From Gammaproteobacteria bacterium (GTDB lineage Bacteria; Pseudomonadota; Gammaproteobacteria; GCA-001735895), in contig JAAEMR010000022.1 in NCBI GenBank assembly GCA_024225395.1, forward strand, positions 1 through 45,667: a DNA stretch of 45,667 nt, in the 5' to 3' direction. Position numbers and translations under genes: made by a program. This document shows, in pieces, positions 1 through 10,500 of this stretch. Below the pieces are notes generated by a model that did no database searches, was not told where the DNA came from, and was given only the letters and a program-made list of their open reading frames with translations. Within the stretch, counting starts at the first letter, position 1. Each line of letters opens with the position of its first letter.

Positions 1-2
1 AC

Positions 3-158
3 TCAGGTAATCATGCCGCCTGCATTGATCATATCGTTAATCAGAATTTCATTTGCCTTCAAGTCTACTTCCGGGTAGTAATCGGTAAAAGTATCGACCA
101 ACCCCCAATGTGTTTTCTCTATTCTGGTTGATTTTTGTATCTCTGTAGACGAGATGAT
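3..158 (-). pseudogene. Remnant of a GlxA-type (DJ-1/PfpI) regulator
   Basis: A 51-codon open stretch on the minus strand reads through KTHWGLVDTF, YYPEVDL, EILIND and NAGGM. This order matches the end of the DJ-1/PfpI-like domain of GlxA/FtrA-type AraC-family regulators, where THW, YP-V, a -D-D/ND- element and TAGG follow each other. The frame hits TGA at 3-5, where the family usually continues (often with Trp), and a stop at 159-161 upstream. No start codon or Shine-Dalgarno sequence is seen. I read it as a decayed fragment. It could instead be the interior of a disrupted gene continuing left of the window. The assignment rests on a short stretch, so confidence is modest. Confidence 0.4.
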
Positions 159-378
159 TCATAACATTGCTTTACATGCCGTTTCAACTCATGTGCCTTT
201 AGTACCAGCCGGTCAACTGCTGTAATCAGTTAGTGGTAAATTAATTGATCCAGCCCCGTTTTTTGCTCGGTTTGCATGATTTTTTTTACCTAATGCTTCT
301 ATAATCCATGCACTGATCTCTGTATTTTCTGGAACAGTAAATCGATTCAATTTTACAATCATTACAACTGGAATAAAA
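159..378. other. Intergenic leader upstream of satP
   Basis: With the remnant before it, this makes about 380 bases without an intact gene. A minus-strand frame from ATG at 277 to TAG at 119 is open except for one TAA, but the product is not recognisable. No convincing sigma-70 promoter or operator was found for the acetate transporter that follows. Its ribosome binding site is only a weak GGAA about eight bases before the ATG. Confidence 0.3.
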
Positions 379-993
379 ATGAACACTCAAACAGCTCAAG
401 CTGATACTGAAACACAATTTGTGCGGCAACTGGACACCACTTCCAACCCGGCACCGCTCGGTTTAATGGGATTTGGTATGACCACCGTTTTATTAAATTT
501 TCATAATGCAGGTATTTTTAATCTTGGCTCGATGATATTGGCGATGGGTTTCTTTTATGGCGGGTTTGCGCAGATTATTGCAGGGTTGATGGAGTGGAAA
601 AAAGGCAATACCTTTGCAACCACTGCTTTTACTTCCTATGGTTTTTTCTGGATGTCGCTGGTGATGCTGGTTGTACTACCCAAAATGGGACTGGTGGAAG
701 CTCCAGAAAATTCGGCCATGGTTGCTTATCTGGCAATGTGGGGCGTTTTTACCGGCGTATTGTTTATTGCAACTTTAAGAATCAGCCGGGCTTTACAATT
801 TGTGTTTGGCTCACTGACATTATTATTTTTCCTGTTGGCTTTTGGCGATTTGACCGGCAGCCAGACTATCAAGCTTATTGCCGGGTACGAAGGTATTATC
901 TGCGGATTTTCTGCAATCTATACAGCTCTTGCCCAGGTACTGAACGAGGTTTATGGCAAAACGGTCATGCCTATCGGGCTAATCACAAAATAA
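379..993 (+). CDS. satP: Acetate/succinate uptake transporter (SatP/YaaH, AceTr family)
   Basis: Inner-membrane, proton-coupled uptake of acetate and probably succinate. The family signature [14 protein letters not shown] starts near residue 24 and is followed by six hydrophobic segments spread over residues 30-195. Further family-typical blocks are [26 protein letters not shown] and the C-terminal [11 protein letters not shown]. The 204-aa length is a little longer than E. coli SatP (188 aa) because of a hydrophilic 20-residue N-terminal extension. It stands alone: no acetyl-CoA synthetase or acetate kinase gene is adjacent, so its operon context is uninformative. Family assignment is very secure; exact substrate range is inferred from the family. 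Confidence 0.93.
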   Translation: MNTQTAQADTETQFVRQLDTTSNPAPLGLMGFGMTTVLLNFHNAGIFNLGSMILAMGFFYGGFAQIIAGLMEWKKGNTFATTAFTSYGFFWMSLVMLVVLPKMGLVEAPENSAMVAYLAMWGVFTGVLFIATLRISRALQFVFGSLTLLFFLLAFGDLTGSQTIKLIAGYEGIICGFSAIYTALAQVLNEVYGKTVMPIGLITK

Positions 994-1038
994 ATCCTGA
1001 TTACCTCAGAGAGTAAACTGATTTAACTCAAAATATTC

Positions 1039-1116
1039 TCACCGCAGAGGACGCAAAGAAATACAAGGGGTTTACCTGTTTTAAAGCTCTGCGTACCTTT
1101 GCGCCCTTTGCGGTTA
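1039..1116. repeat. REP/MITE-like imperfect inverted repeat
   Basis: The left arm (1041-1058, accgcagaggacgcaaag) and right arm (1098-1115, ctttgcgccctttgcggt) are complementary at 16 of 18 positions around a 39-base centre. A further partial copy of the motif (ctctgcgtacctttgcg) runs into the right arm. Elements built from CTTTGCG and TTTGCGGT units are common intergenic palindromes in proteobacterial genomes, to my knowledge. It lies 3' of satP and could form an RNA hairpin, but there is no U-tract, so it is not a simple terminator. Confidence 0.6.
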
Positions 1117-1150
1117 AATAGCTGTCATGGCATAAATCTGCCATGTATGA

Positions 1151-1651
1151 CTACCAGGGCATCATATTGGTTGGAGGTAGTTTGTTATCAATTTGACCCA
1201 TCAAAAAGGTTATGCGTCCCAGGTGAGTCGCTATCACCACGGTCATTTGCTCCACCGAAGTCGTCATTCTCTCAACTGAAGTATTCATCATTTTTACTTC
1301 CGGCGTCATTTCTTCCAGGTTCTGCATCGAGCCATGCATATCTTTCATAATGGTTTCCATGTCATTCATGGATTTATTCATTTTAGTCATTTCATCCAGC
1401 ATAGCCGGAATAGTTGCCGATGCAGGCTGAGCAGTTCTATCCAGCTTATCTATTGCATTACTGATGGTATGGAAATCTTTAAACCCGCTAGACCATATGG
1501 GTTGCCACACAAAAATAAACATCGACATTAGAATAATAAGGGATATAGAGGAAACCATAAAAAACATGCCTATCCATAGGTTTGCAAATTTTTTGGTTTT
1601 TATTTCAGTATCAACTTCAACTTTTATTTGCTCATTCTCTAGTTCGCTCAA
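1151..1651 (-). CDS. Hypothetical single-pass membrane protein with coiled coil
   Basis: Unrecognised 166-aa protein. A charged N-terminus (1-24) is followed by one strong transmembrane segment (about 26-48) and a long heptad-like region (about 60-145) rich in Met, Glu and Lys that should form a coiled coil. The C-terminus ends with PPTNMMPW. The start is TTG at 1651, supported by an AGGAG Shine-Dalgarno on the minus strand (1658-1662) exactly six bases upstream; no ATG in frame is equally placed. This suggests an oligomeric membrane-anchored scaffold or sensor stalk, but no function can be assigned. It is flanked by repeat and pseudogene DNA, so its operon context is uninformative. Confidence 0.7.
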   Translation of the reverse strand: MSELENEQIKVEVDTEIKTKKFANLWIGMFFMVSSISLIILMSMFIFVWQPIWSSGFKDFHTISNAIDKLDRTAQPASATIPAMLDEMTKMNKSMNDMETIMKDMHGSMQNLEEMTPEVKMMNTSVERMTTSVEQMTVVIATHLGRITFLMGQIDNKLPPTNMMPW

Positions 1652-1706
1652 TGTGTTCTCCTAAACATAGTTTAATTAATGACAATTCCAGATATCTCAA
1701 TATTAA

Positions 1707-2118
1707 TTAAAAGAGCTCTTTAACTGTTTCACCAATGGCAATGGCATTAGTTTCTTTTTCTATACACACGGAAACATGTTCCCAGGAAACAGGTAGTATA
1801 AATTGATTAAAATTCCAGTCCTGACCAAAAGGTAATCAAGGCCTCCACAGTCAAAATTACCACGTTGAGATACAATCTTAAGCATAGCTGGATTTGCTAA
1901 TAACTCTTCATAGTTATCAGACTCTGAGCTACTTGCCGCTTCTATTTCATTTTTTGTTTGAGTCTGTAACTGATCATCATTGTAAATGGCAACATAACGA
2001 ATACTATCTGAAATTTGAAACCATTTTTAATGATGCCCTGGGCAAGCTTCCGCGTAATGATGACATCATGTTCAACAGTTTCTCTGCCCCATAATTTTTT
2101 ATGTTCAGCCTTGGGCAT
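1707..2118 (-). pseudogene. Hypothetical gene broken by two frameshifts
   Basis: Reading the minus strand from ATG at 2118 gives a protein-like sequence beginning MPKAEHKKLWGRE. The frame breaks near 2010-2025; one frame over it continues coherently (IRYVAIYNDD, SESDNYEELL, MLKIVSQRGNFDCGGLDYLL). It breaks again near 1825-1840 and continues in a third register (GQDWNFNQFILPVSWEHVSV, ending IGETVKELF) to TAA at 1707. Joined, this would be a protein of about 137 residues with normal composition throughout, which random DNA would not give. I do not recognise the family. Sequencing error at two homopolymer-like sites is the alternative. The rest of the 1652-2229 gap shows nothing else. Confidence 0.55.
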
Positions 2119-2229
2119 CCAGTAGTTACTTATTTAACAAGATGCATTTCTGAATATAAAATATCTTTATTAAAGATGCAAAGGGCTCTAATAATTAAAA
2201 TGATTCTGCCAAAAATACATGTGATAAAA

Positions 2230-4035
2230 CTAATTTCGATTATCTTTAAGCCGCTCCATCAAGCCAGAAACTCTCAATGTTTTCTGATTTATCGTGGTTT
2301 TTATTATTGACTCACTACCCCAGATTTCTACCGATTCAGCAGCACGCGTAATGCCCGTGTAAAAAAGTTCACGAGTAGAAACAGCTGTTTCGGTGTAAGG
2401 TAATATTAGTAATATATGTTTGAACTCTGAGCCCTGAGATTTATGAACCGTCATGGCATAAGCAGTTTTATGTTCCGGGCATTGTGAAAGTGACAGCTTT
2501 CGATACTTTCCATTGTTTTGTTCAAACCAGATTTTTAACTGTTCATTCTCATCAGGCCAGACAATACCAATATCTCCATTATGAATGTCGTATAGATACA
2601 CATTGCTGGTCATCATAACGGGTTTTCCCTTATAAAATTCAGCGTGACTTTCCGAGCCCTGTTTAACGCTAATGTAGGATTCAATCAGACTATTAATGGT
2701 ATCTACACCTGTTGGGCCACTCCACACAGCTGATAGTATCTGGAACTGATGAAACAGCTTAAAGGCTTCTGAAATTGATTCCGCCTGAAGCATCGGTAGA
2801 TAAGTTTCATGCGCCTGTTTCTTAAGTTTTGCCGGCAATTCATTTTCAACAGGCTGTGACCAGTTTATTGTTGAAAACAGATCTGTTGCTTTCAACTGGT
2901 TTATACTTTGCTCAACATCTCCCTGATTAATTGATTTTGCTAATAAACCAATCCCGGAATATTCATCAAAGCGGTGACTTTTCTGTAACACTACCACGTG
3001 ATCAGATAACGAATAACTTGATCGGTGTAACGGTAAGTCATAGTCTACTTGTTGTTTTATCCAGCGTTGCTGATCTTTATTAAATTCTGTTTCGCTCAAA
3101 CCGCCGCATAAATCTGCAAATACACTGCCTGCCTCTACCGATGACAACTGATCTTTATCACCGAGTAATATCAATTTGCATTGCGCAGGCAATGCAGCAC
3201 AGATAACAGCCATCATTTGCTGATCAATCATTGAAGCTTCATCCAGAACCAGCACATCACAGGAGAGAGGGTTAAGCTGGTGATAGCCTGGTCGATGTGT
3301 ATATCGATGTATTCCGAGCAATCGATGTAAGGTGACCGCCTCACCGGGTATCTGCTTTTTGATAGTGTCATCCAGATTCATTTCGCTACGTAATTTTTCT
3401 ATCGATTCAGATAGGCGTGCTGCAGCTTTACCCGTAGGTGCCGCGAGTTTTATCTTCAGCTTATTGTTTTTCTGTTGCAGAATTAATAAGGTTAAAATTT
3501 TGCTAACGGTCCAGGTTTTACCGGTACCCGGTCCACCGGAAATAATACTAAGTTGATGTTTGCAGCTAATGATAGCTGCAAGCTTTTGATAGTCTGGAAC
3601 CTCTGAACCCGCAAACAGATTATTGATTGTATTAATATCTATATCGACGTTGCTGGTTTTCGTCATACTTAACAGGCTTTCGCTTATATTCTTTTCATTA
3701 TGATAATAACGATTCAGATACAGCTTGTTATTTTCAAAAATTAAAGGGCTTAATTCATCACCCTCACCAACAACCGGACTGGAATTTATTCTGGGTAAAA
3801 TCTCACTAATTTTCGGGCAGTTAATCCAGCCAAGTTCCTGACTTTTTTGAGGTATTGATGAAACATCAAGGCAAACATTGCCACGATTTATTTCAACATT
3901 CACCAGCACACTTAACCATAAACAAAACTCTGTAGCATGCTGGATATTATCGTCTATAAATCGTGCCAGAGTATAGTGGCAGTAATCCAGTTTATTTTCA
4001 GCGGCCAGTTTTTTAATTTCAGCCAGCTTACTCAT
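2230..4035 (-). CDS. recD: Exonuclease V (RecBCD) subunit alpha, RecD helicase
   Basis: Fast 5'-3' helicase of RecBCD, acting on double-strand breaks and foreign linear DNA. Superfamily 1B motifs are complete: Walker A GGPGTGKT (167-174), VLDEASMID, LLGDKDQLSSVEAGS, the late motif AMTVHKSQGSEF and FYTGITRAAE near the end. Two starts are possible. An ATG at 4047 gives 605 aa, but the ATG at 4035 (601 aa) is preferred because it overlaps the recB stop in the sequence ATGAGTAA, a typical translational-coupling junction. Length agrees with E. coli RecD (608 aa). It is the last gene of the recC-recB-recD operon. Confidence 0.95.
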   Translation of the reverse strand: MSKLAEIKKLAAENKLDYCHYTLARFIDDNIQHATEFCLWLSVLVNVEINRGNVCLDVSSIPQKSQELGWINCPKISEILPRINSSPVVGEGDELSPLIFENNKLYLNRYYHNEKNISESLLSMTKTSNVDIDINTINNLFAGSEVPDYQKLAAIISCKHQLSIISGGPGTGKTWTVSKILTLLILQQKNNKLKIKLAAPTGKAAARLSESIEKLRSEMNLDDTIKKQIPGEAVTLHRLLGIHRYTHRPGYHQLNPLSCDVLVLDEASMIDQQMMAVICAALPAQCKLILLGDKDQLSSVEAGSVFADLCGGLSETEFNKDQQRWIKQQVDYDLPLHRSSYSLSDHVVVLQKSHRFDEYSGIGLLAKSINQGDVEQSINQLKATDLFSTINWSQPVENELPAKLKKQAHETYLPMLQAESISEAFKLFHQFQILSAVWSGPTGVDTINSLIESYISVKQGSESHAEFYKGKPVMMTSNVYLYDIHNGDIGIVWPDENEQLKIWFEQNNGKYRKLSLSQCPEHKTAYAMTVHKSQGSEFKHILLILPYTETAVSTRELFYTGITRAAESVEIWGSESIIKTTINQKTLRVSGLMERLKDNRN

Positions 4036-7000
4036 TGAATAAACCATCCAGTTGTTGAATGACTTTCAGTTCTGGTTTATGAAAATAAATCCCCTGCATA
4101 TTTTCGTTTTCAACTGACATGCCTCGCAAAAATAAATAATAGACACCACCGAAGTGTGAATCATAATCATAGTCTTTAATTCGTTGCTTCAAAAAGCGGT
4201 GTAGAGCCAACGTATAAATCAGATATTGCAAGTGATAGTGATGATCATACATCGCTTCTTTACAGCTTTGTTTGTCATATTTCTGGGCTGAATTACCCAG
4301 AAAATTACTTTTATAATCAGCAATAAAATACTTATCATCATATTCAAACACCAGATCTATAAACCCTTTTATGAAACCGTTTATAGTGAAAAAAGAAAAT
4401 GCCTGTTCAGGCCTGCTGTAACTGTATTGATGTAATATGGAATTTAACTGCTCTGCCTGTAAATGATGACTCGACATATAAAATTCCATCTCACTTATTT
4501 TTTGTTTTGCGGTTAACTGATTGAGTCGCATATCTCCTATATTACAATTCAGAATATCTTCCATCCACTGCATTAGACAGGGAATCCATTTTTCATCAAA
4601 CCCATATTCACTGCATTTACCCTGAATCAAGCTTTCATTTACAGATTCATCAAAAGGCTGGTACTCCAGAATATCGTGTAAGAAATTACCTGCTTTGGCT
4701 CCTTTTTGAAAAGTAAATCTACTCAGTTCATCAATAGGTAAAGAAGCCTCTTTTTCTATTACCGGGCTGATGACTGCATCATAATCGGGACGATGGATCT
4801 CTTCAATCAATCCGCTCGAAGTTATCTGGCTATATGAACTGATTCGCCATTGCTGTTGTATTTTCCGCGTAAATTTTTTTGCGGATGCCTGCTCCAGCTG
4901 TGATTTTGTATCATCATGTCCGGGCAAATTTATAGATTCAGCGATAACATCGTCGTGGAATGAAATTAACGGAACATCAACTTTTGCATTTTGCGCTTGC
5001 TGATTAAGGGTCAAGAATGGCTGGCGTAACTCAGCCTCTTTATATATATCCAAATTTTGTGGGTAGTTTCCCTTTTTAATAAGATCACTAAACAAACAAT
5101 GTGCAACGGCACTACTACCGGCTCCTTTAATATGACCAAACCCCAGGTAGCATCGATAAATCGCACGAGTCATCGCCACGTAAAATAATCTTATTTCTTC
5201 GGCCAGGTTTTCCTGATGCCAGCTATCCCGCTCAGCTTCATCATAAATCATGACTTTTTTGTTTCCATTCTCATCATGATAACTATAACTTTCAGGCTGG
5301 TACCTGTTACTTTTGACATCCCACATAAACGGAATAAAGACAACGGGGTACTGCAACCCCTTACTTTTATGAATAGTGACAATTCTGACCAGATCACTAT
5401 CACTTTCCAGGCGTAATTGATGCTCTTCATGACTAATACCATCCTTTACCTGTTCACGTTGCTGCACTAACCAGTGTAAAGCCTGACTAAAACTCGCGTG
5501 TTTGTTTGACTGCTGCTGTAATAACTCGACGATATGCATCCAGTTAGTCATTCTTCGTTCACCATCCATGTCACTCAGACTTTTTTGCAGGGTTTGCTGC
5601 TCATCCAGCAATTTAAAAAACATTGACAGAATTCCTTTATGTTGCCAGTGCAACTGATACTCTTTCATTTGCTCAAGCAGGGTTACCAATTGAAAGTTGT
5701 CCTGTTGTAAGTTCGCAATTTGCTTTGAATTCCAGCCAAATAAATCGGTGCTTAGTAAACCACTCAATCGTCGAATATTTGAAGGATCTATCAATACTTC
5801 AAGTAATAAACTTATTTCTCGCGCCTGTTCACTGGCAAAAACAGAATCGCGTAATATCAAAGCGCTGCTGATACCGAGCTCTGCCAGTTTATTTTTCATC
5901 AGGCTTGCCTGGCGACCGGTTTTCACCAGAATGGTCAAATCTCTAGCTTCTACTATTTTTTTATCCAGCAATAAAGTTTTTTGCTGTAACAAGTTGAATA
6001 TTTCATTGGCACAGGTTGTTGCAAAAAAATCTGTGGCTTTATCTTTTGCTAAGGGTTTATCGGTTAAAGGATGAATCCAGCAAACTAACGGGCAAGAGTT
6101 GACATTGTTTTCAGAAATAAATTTTGGCTTTTTATTATTAGCCTGGCTGGCAGAAAACTCTATCAACTGTTCAAAAATAAAGGAATTTTCATTGTATTTA
6201 AAAATGCTGTTAACCAGGTTAATATAATCAGATGTCGAACGATAATTAGTGTTCAGGGTGTAGTGATTATCGGTGGACTGTTTCGCCTGTTGGTAGGTAA
6301 AAACATCGGCACCACGAAAACTATAAATAGCCTGTTTTGGATCTCCAATTAAAATTAAAGTTTTATCCTTATCCGACGCTGACTGATACAGTGTTTTAAA
6401 AATATTATATTGTTTATGGTCTGTATCCTGAAATTCATCCACCATCGCCAGAGGATATAAACTGGTCACTTTATTTATGAATGAAGTGTTATCAGAATTT
6501 AATACGCTGCTTAACTGTTTTATTAAATCGTTGAATGAAATATTTTGTGTGTCAGCTTTAGTCTCTTTAACACTTTGTTGAACGTTATTAGTTGCGTTGA
6601 TTATAATTTCTAGTTTTTGTTTTGATAACCAGTCTTGATGTGACTCACTAAAATTTTCTGCTACTTCAAAAAACTGCAAATTCACTCGATCATCCTGAGT
6701 ATTTTTTTTGAAACATGTTACCAATTTCGATCGTGTTAGTAATTCCCATTTCTCTGGAATACCGTAGGAAACTGTTGCTCCAATATATTGCTGCAGTTCT
6801 ATTATTAATTTTTCAATGGTTTTTTTGGCTACACTTCTTCTATTTAACGCAGGGCTATCCATCAAGAAAGCCACAACTTCCTCGGAGGAACTTTCCCACA
6901 GTTTATTTAATTCCACCCATGTCTGTTTTAGTTTTTCTTCAACCGACTCCATGTCAAGCTGTTCGGCAGCCTGATTGACAGCTTCTTCAAAACCCAGTAG

Positions 7001-7570
7001 CGGCCTTACATCGTTTAATAATTTATCCGGATGTTTCCACTGTGTCAGCAACCAGCGTAATTTATTAATCTCTGTACTGGTAATATGAATACGCCAGAAA
7101 TCACGAATCGCGGCTTGCTCCAGTTCTCTTTCGTCAGGCACAATCTGCTGCTGTAACAATGAATTCGTTTCAACTGGAAAACTATTTAATACCCGCTGAC
7201 AAAAACCATGGATAGAATAAATGGACGCTTCATCAAAATTGATTAAAGCTTCCTGTAGAGCAAAAATTGCTTTTTCATTTTGTCGAAACTGTAAAAACAA
7301 ATCATCAAATTGATTATTTTCAATATCCATATTTGTCAGGTAATTCCATACCTCATAAACCAGCTCTCTTATTCTGCCTTTCAGCTCCTGGGTTGCAGCA
7401 TTGGTGAAAGTAACCACCAGAATCTGATTAACCTTGTATTCAGTTTCTAACAGACAGCGAACATAAAGATGCGTGATGGTATACGTTTTACCTGTACCTG
7501 CACTGGCTTCTATCAGCGACACCCCCTGCAGTGGATGCAATTTTATATTGACGACTGATGCCTGTTTCAT
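4028..7570 (-). CDS. recB: Exonuclease V (RecBCD) subunit beta, RecB helicase-nuclease
   Basis: 3'-5' helicase and the only nuclease of RecBCD; it loads RecA after Chi. The N-terminal Walker A is ASAGTGKT with Lys28. Then come VDEFQDTD (motif II), LIGDPKQAIYSFRGAD (motif III), TIHKSKGLQYPVVF (motif V) and LFYVAMTRA (motif VI). The C-terminal nuclease domain has GFIDLVF and ADYKSN, placing Asp1072, Asp1085 and Lys1087 as counterparts of E. coli Asp1067, Asp1080 and Lys1082. The 1180-aa length equals E. coli RecB. The start ATG overlaps the recC stop by four bases (ATGA) and the 3' end overlaps recD by eight, so the three subunits are probably translated in concert. Confidence 0.97.
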   Translation of the reverse strand: MKQASVVNIKLHPLQGVSLIEASAGTGKTYTITHLYVRCLLETEYKVNQILVVTFTNAATQELKGRIRELVYEVWNYLTNMDIENNQFDDLFLQFRQNEKAIFALQEALINFDEASIYSIHGFCQRVLNSFPVETNSLLQQQIVPDERELEQAAIRDFWRIHITSTEINKLRWLLTQWKHPDKLLNDVRPLLGFEEAVNQAAEQLDMESVEEKLKQTWVELNKLWESSSEEVVAFLMDSPALNRRSVAKKTIEKLIIELQQYIGATVSYGIPEKWELLTRSKLVTCFKKNTQDDRVNLQFFEVAENFSESHQDWLSKQKLEIIINATNNVQQSVKETKADTQNISFNDLIKQLSSVLNSDNTSFINKVTSLYPLAMVDEFQDTDHKQYNIFKTLYQSASDKDKTLILIGDPKQAIYSFRGADVFTYQQAKQSTDNHYTLNTNYRSTSDYINLVNSIFKYNENSFIFEQLIEFSASQANNKKPKFISENNVNSCPLVCWIHPLTDKPLAKDKATDFFATTCANEIFNLLQQKTLLLDKKIVEARDLTILVKTGRQASLMKNKLAELGISSALILRDSVFASEQAREISLLLEVLIDPSNIRRLSGLLSTDLFGWNSKQIANLQQDNFQLVTLLEQMKEYQLHWQHKGILSMFFKLLDEQQTLQKSLSDMDGERRMTNWMHIVELLQQQSNKHASFSQALHWLVQQREQVKDGISHEEHQLRLESDSDLVRIVTIHKSKGLQYPVVFIPFMWDVKSNRYQPESYSYHDENGNKKVMIYDEAERDSWHQENLAEEIRLFYVAMTRAIYRCYLGFGHIKGAGSSAVAHCLFSDLIKKGNYPQNLDIYKEAELRQPFLTLNQQAQNAKVDVPLISFHDDVIAESINLPGHDDTKSQLEQASAKKFTRKIQQQWRISSYSQITSSGLIEEIHRPDYDAVISPVIEKEASLPIDELSRFTFQKGAKAGNFLHDILEYQPFDESVNESLIQGKCSEYGFDEKWIPCLMQWMEDILNCNIGDMRLNQLTAKQKISEMEFYMSSHHLQAEQLNSILHQYSYSRPEQAFSFFTINGFIKGFIDLVFEYDDKYFIADYKSNFLGNSAQKYDKQSCKEAMYDHHYHLQYLIYTLALHRFLKQRIKDYDYDSHFGGVYYLFLRGMSVENENMQGIYFHKPELKVIQQLDGLFNE

Positions 7571-10500
7571 TTTTTTATCTCCTGCATGTTTGTTACCACG
7601 GGAGACATATAAAGTGACGAGTTATCAAAAAATTCTGCTGAAAAATTATCTGCATTATAAGAAGAATTTTTCAGACTGGTTTTTAAATAAATATCTTCAG
7701 CTTCATAAAATGAATTGAAATCACCTGGCGTCCATAGACTTTTTATTTTTTCCAGCGCAATGGTTTCACCCTTTGAATGTAAAAGTTTTTCATATTCAAA
7801 GGCTGTGTCTACGTAAAATTCCAGTGCTTTTTTTCTTCCAGCATTGAAACCATTAATAAACTGCTGTAAGTATTCTTTTGCCTGCTCTACTGAAAAAACA
7901 GGAAACCCATATATTTTTTCTTTATTATAAAACTCACAAAACTGGATACTTTCAAGTGCACATAAGAAACAGTGTTGAATCCAGTAGCTGAAAAAATGTT
8001 TCCCTTTCAAGCTTGACTGATTTATCTGTAATAATCCCTGCTGTGAAAAAGAAGCAACCCGACCACTGATTTCCTCTTCATCCAGCTTTACACTTCCATC
8101 AAAAAATGTAAATCCGTTAAATTCCTGATGCGTTGAAACTTTCTGATAATCATCATTGACCTGTTGATAATTTTCTTCAAATTGAATGAGCCCGATATTC
8201 TGTTCTGCCAGCTCTCCACTGTTTAAATATCTACTATTTTGTACTTTTCCATTTTCAAATAATTCATTCAGTAGTTTGGCATTAAGCGAAAATTTCTGTA
8301 ATGGATCCAGAGTAAATATTTCATCATCCTGAATACTTTCTGCGTAATCGCTCAATGACATATTCAATCGCTTTTCCATAAAATATTTAGCCGGGTTTTT
8401 ATAGAATTTTATTAATTCATCGAGGGTGATAATTGCATCGGGCTGTTCTTGCTCAATGTTTTGTCCGAAGGGTTCTAATATTCTGTTTTTTGAATTAGCC
8501 TGCCACTGCCTGGCATAACTACCCTGTTCAAAATTTTTAGCACTAAATGCCTGTAGTGCAGTTTTATTAACAGGTATTCTAAACCCCGTTGTTTGTTCGA
8601 TGTAATCCAGTAGCTCCGTAACAACTACCGAAGGTTCTAAGGTAGAATCATCTTTTTTATTCTGTCCGACATAACTGATATATAGTCTATCCTGAGCCGA
8701 CAACAACGACTGTAGAAACATGTATCGGTCATCTTCCCTTCTGGATCTATCACCCTTTTGAGGATTAATACTGATTAAATCCAGTTGCAAGGGAATTTCC
8801 TGACGAGGAAAATGTTCGTCACCCATTCCAATCAGGCAAACCACTTTAAATGGCAGCGTACGCATCGGTATAAGATTACAGAAATTAATGCCACCCGACA
8901 GATAGTAGTGATGTGCCGATCCCTGTGATATTGCATTTTGTAAAATATAATGAATCAACGTTGCATCTAATTGTTCACTGAACCCAGCTTCAGTCATCTG
9001 TTGCTGCCAGCTGGCAATTTCATCCCTTAGCGGTTTTATCAACCACTCTTCTTCATCATCAAGTTGCAGAAATGTATCTATCAACTCATTAACATTGTGT
9101 TGCCATTGTTGTAATTCCACAGCCTGAGACAGGCGTTTAGACCAGTCTGAAAGGTCATCCAGAAACTTTTGCAGATGGCCCAGAGACTGATAGTCAGCCT
9201 GACTCATGACGGTTTCTGAAGCCACCCTGTTATGAAACAGCTCAACGCCAGCATTCATGATATAGGCCGTTAGCAGCCGGCTCAAACCATGCAACCAGGT
9301 ATTTAGACTATCTGCAGCCTCTGCCAGACCCAATTTTTGTTTATGCTGTTGGTCCAACCCCCAGTGAATATGATTGTTGATGATCCAGTAACGTATGGTT
9401 TCGACTGAAGTTTCATTCAACCCATATTTTCTTTGTAAAGCCGGTAGCTCCAGCCAGCTTAAGATTTCATTGGCCGTGAGGCGGCTTACCGGTAATCGAA
9501 TCCAGTCCAGAATGGCCTGCAGTAAGGGTGACGATGACAATTCATTATGGTCTGAAATACTGAAGGGTATTGTCTTATTGTCATCCTGTTGTCCGAAAAC
9601 AGCTTCAACATAAGGTGCAAGTGTATTGATATCAGGGCACATGACGACAATATCATGCGGTTGCAGCGAGTGATTAGCCGCCAGCATTTTCAGTAAGCGA
9701 TCATGTAATACCTGAAGTTCACGCAATTCGCTGTAACAACTCACGACCTGAATAGAATCATCTTCAACAAATTCAGTCTCTGGTGGGTCAAGAGACAATT
9801 GCAAAATATCATATTTCACCCGGTTCAAAATGCTATCCGGGTGAATGTCTTCAAATAGGTGGTTATCAATCGTTTCAAAAGCACTGTCATAGAATTGATC
9901 GATATAGTCTCTTCCCTGTTTTCCCAAAGATGCCAACAGTTCATTTTCAGACAGAGGTTTATCACCTAATCTGACCCGCTCTTTTTTACTCTGGATATCA
10001 CCCCAGTAATGTTCACAGGGGTTCAGGTTAAAGATATGCACATCAATGTTAGATCCCAGGGCAGCCAGCACATTAAGATACAGTGGTGACATTGCCGAAA
10101 TGGCGAAAACAAAGAGTCGGTCCGGTAATTTAGTCCGATCGATTTTGTCACTGGAAAGGTGATTAATCAGCTTTAAAATGAGATCCGCACGATGGGGTTT
10201 ATGATTTTGTTGACGAATCAACGACCATAGGTACGCCTGCCAGACTTCGGTTGACGACTTTATCGGCTTTCCCTGTTCCCAGTTTTGAATCATTTTTGGG
10301 CGATAGACCAGGTACTGGTCATATAATCCAGCCAGTTTTTCCGCCAGTTGAAAACGGCTTAGTGCTTTATCATCATTGGCTAGATAGGACTTTAGCAGCG
10401 TAAGCTGAGGGTCATCGATATGTTGCTGCAAAACAAACATCAGTTGCCATCTGAGTACTTCACCATCATAGGCTGACAGGGTTTCAACATCATCAAACTG

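Noticed and set aside
119-277. Minus-strand frame of 53 codons from an ATG, with one internal TAA
   Set aside because: It overlaps the GlxA-like remnant in another frame, has no ribosome binding site and resembles no family I know. One stop in 53 codons is not strong evidence for a decayed gene.
594-1016. Open frame overlapping satP on the same strand
   Set aside because: A shadow frame of satP: Cys- and Arg-rich translation with no domain pattern, while satP itself matches its family along its whole length.
2990-3005. CACGTG inside recD as a parS or E-box-like site
   Set aside because: Flanking bases do not match parS; a six-base palindrome is expected by chance.
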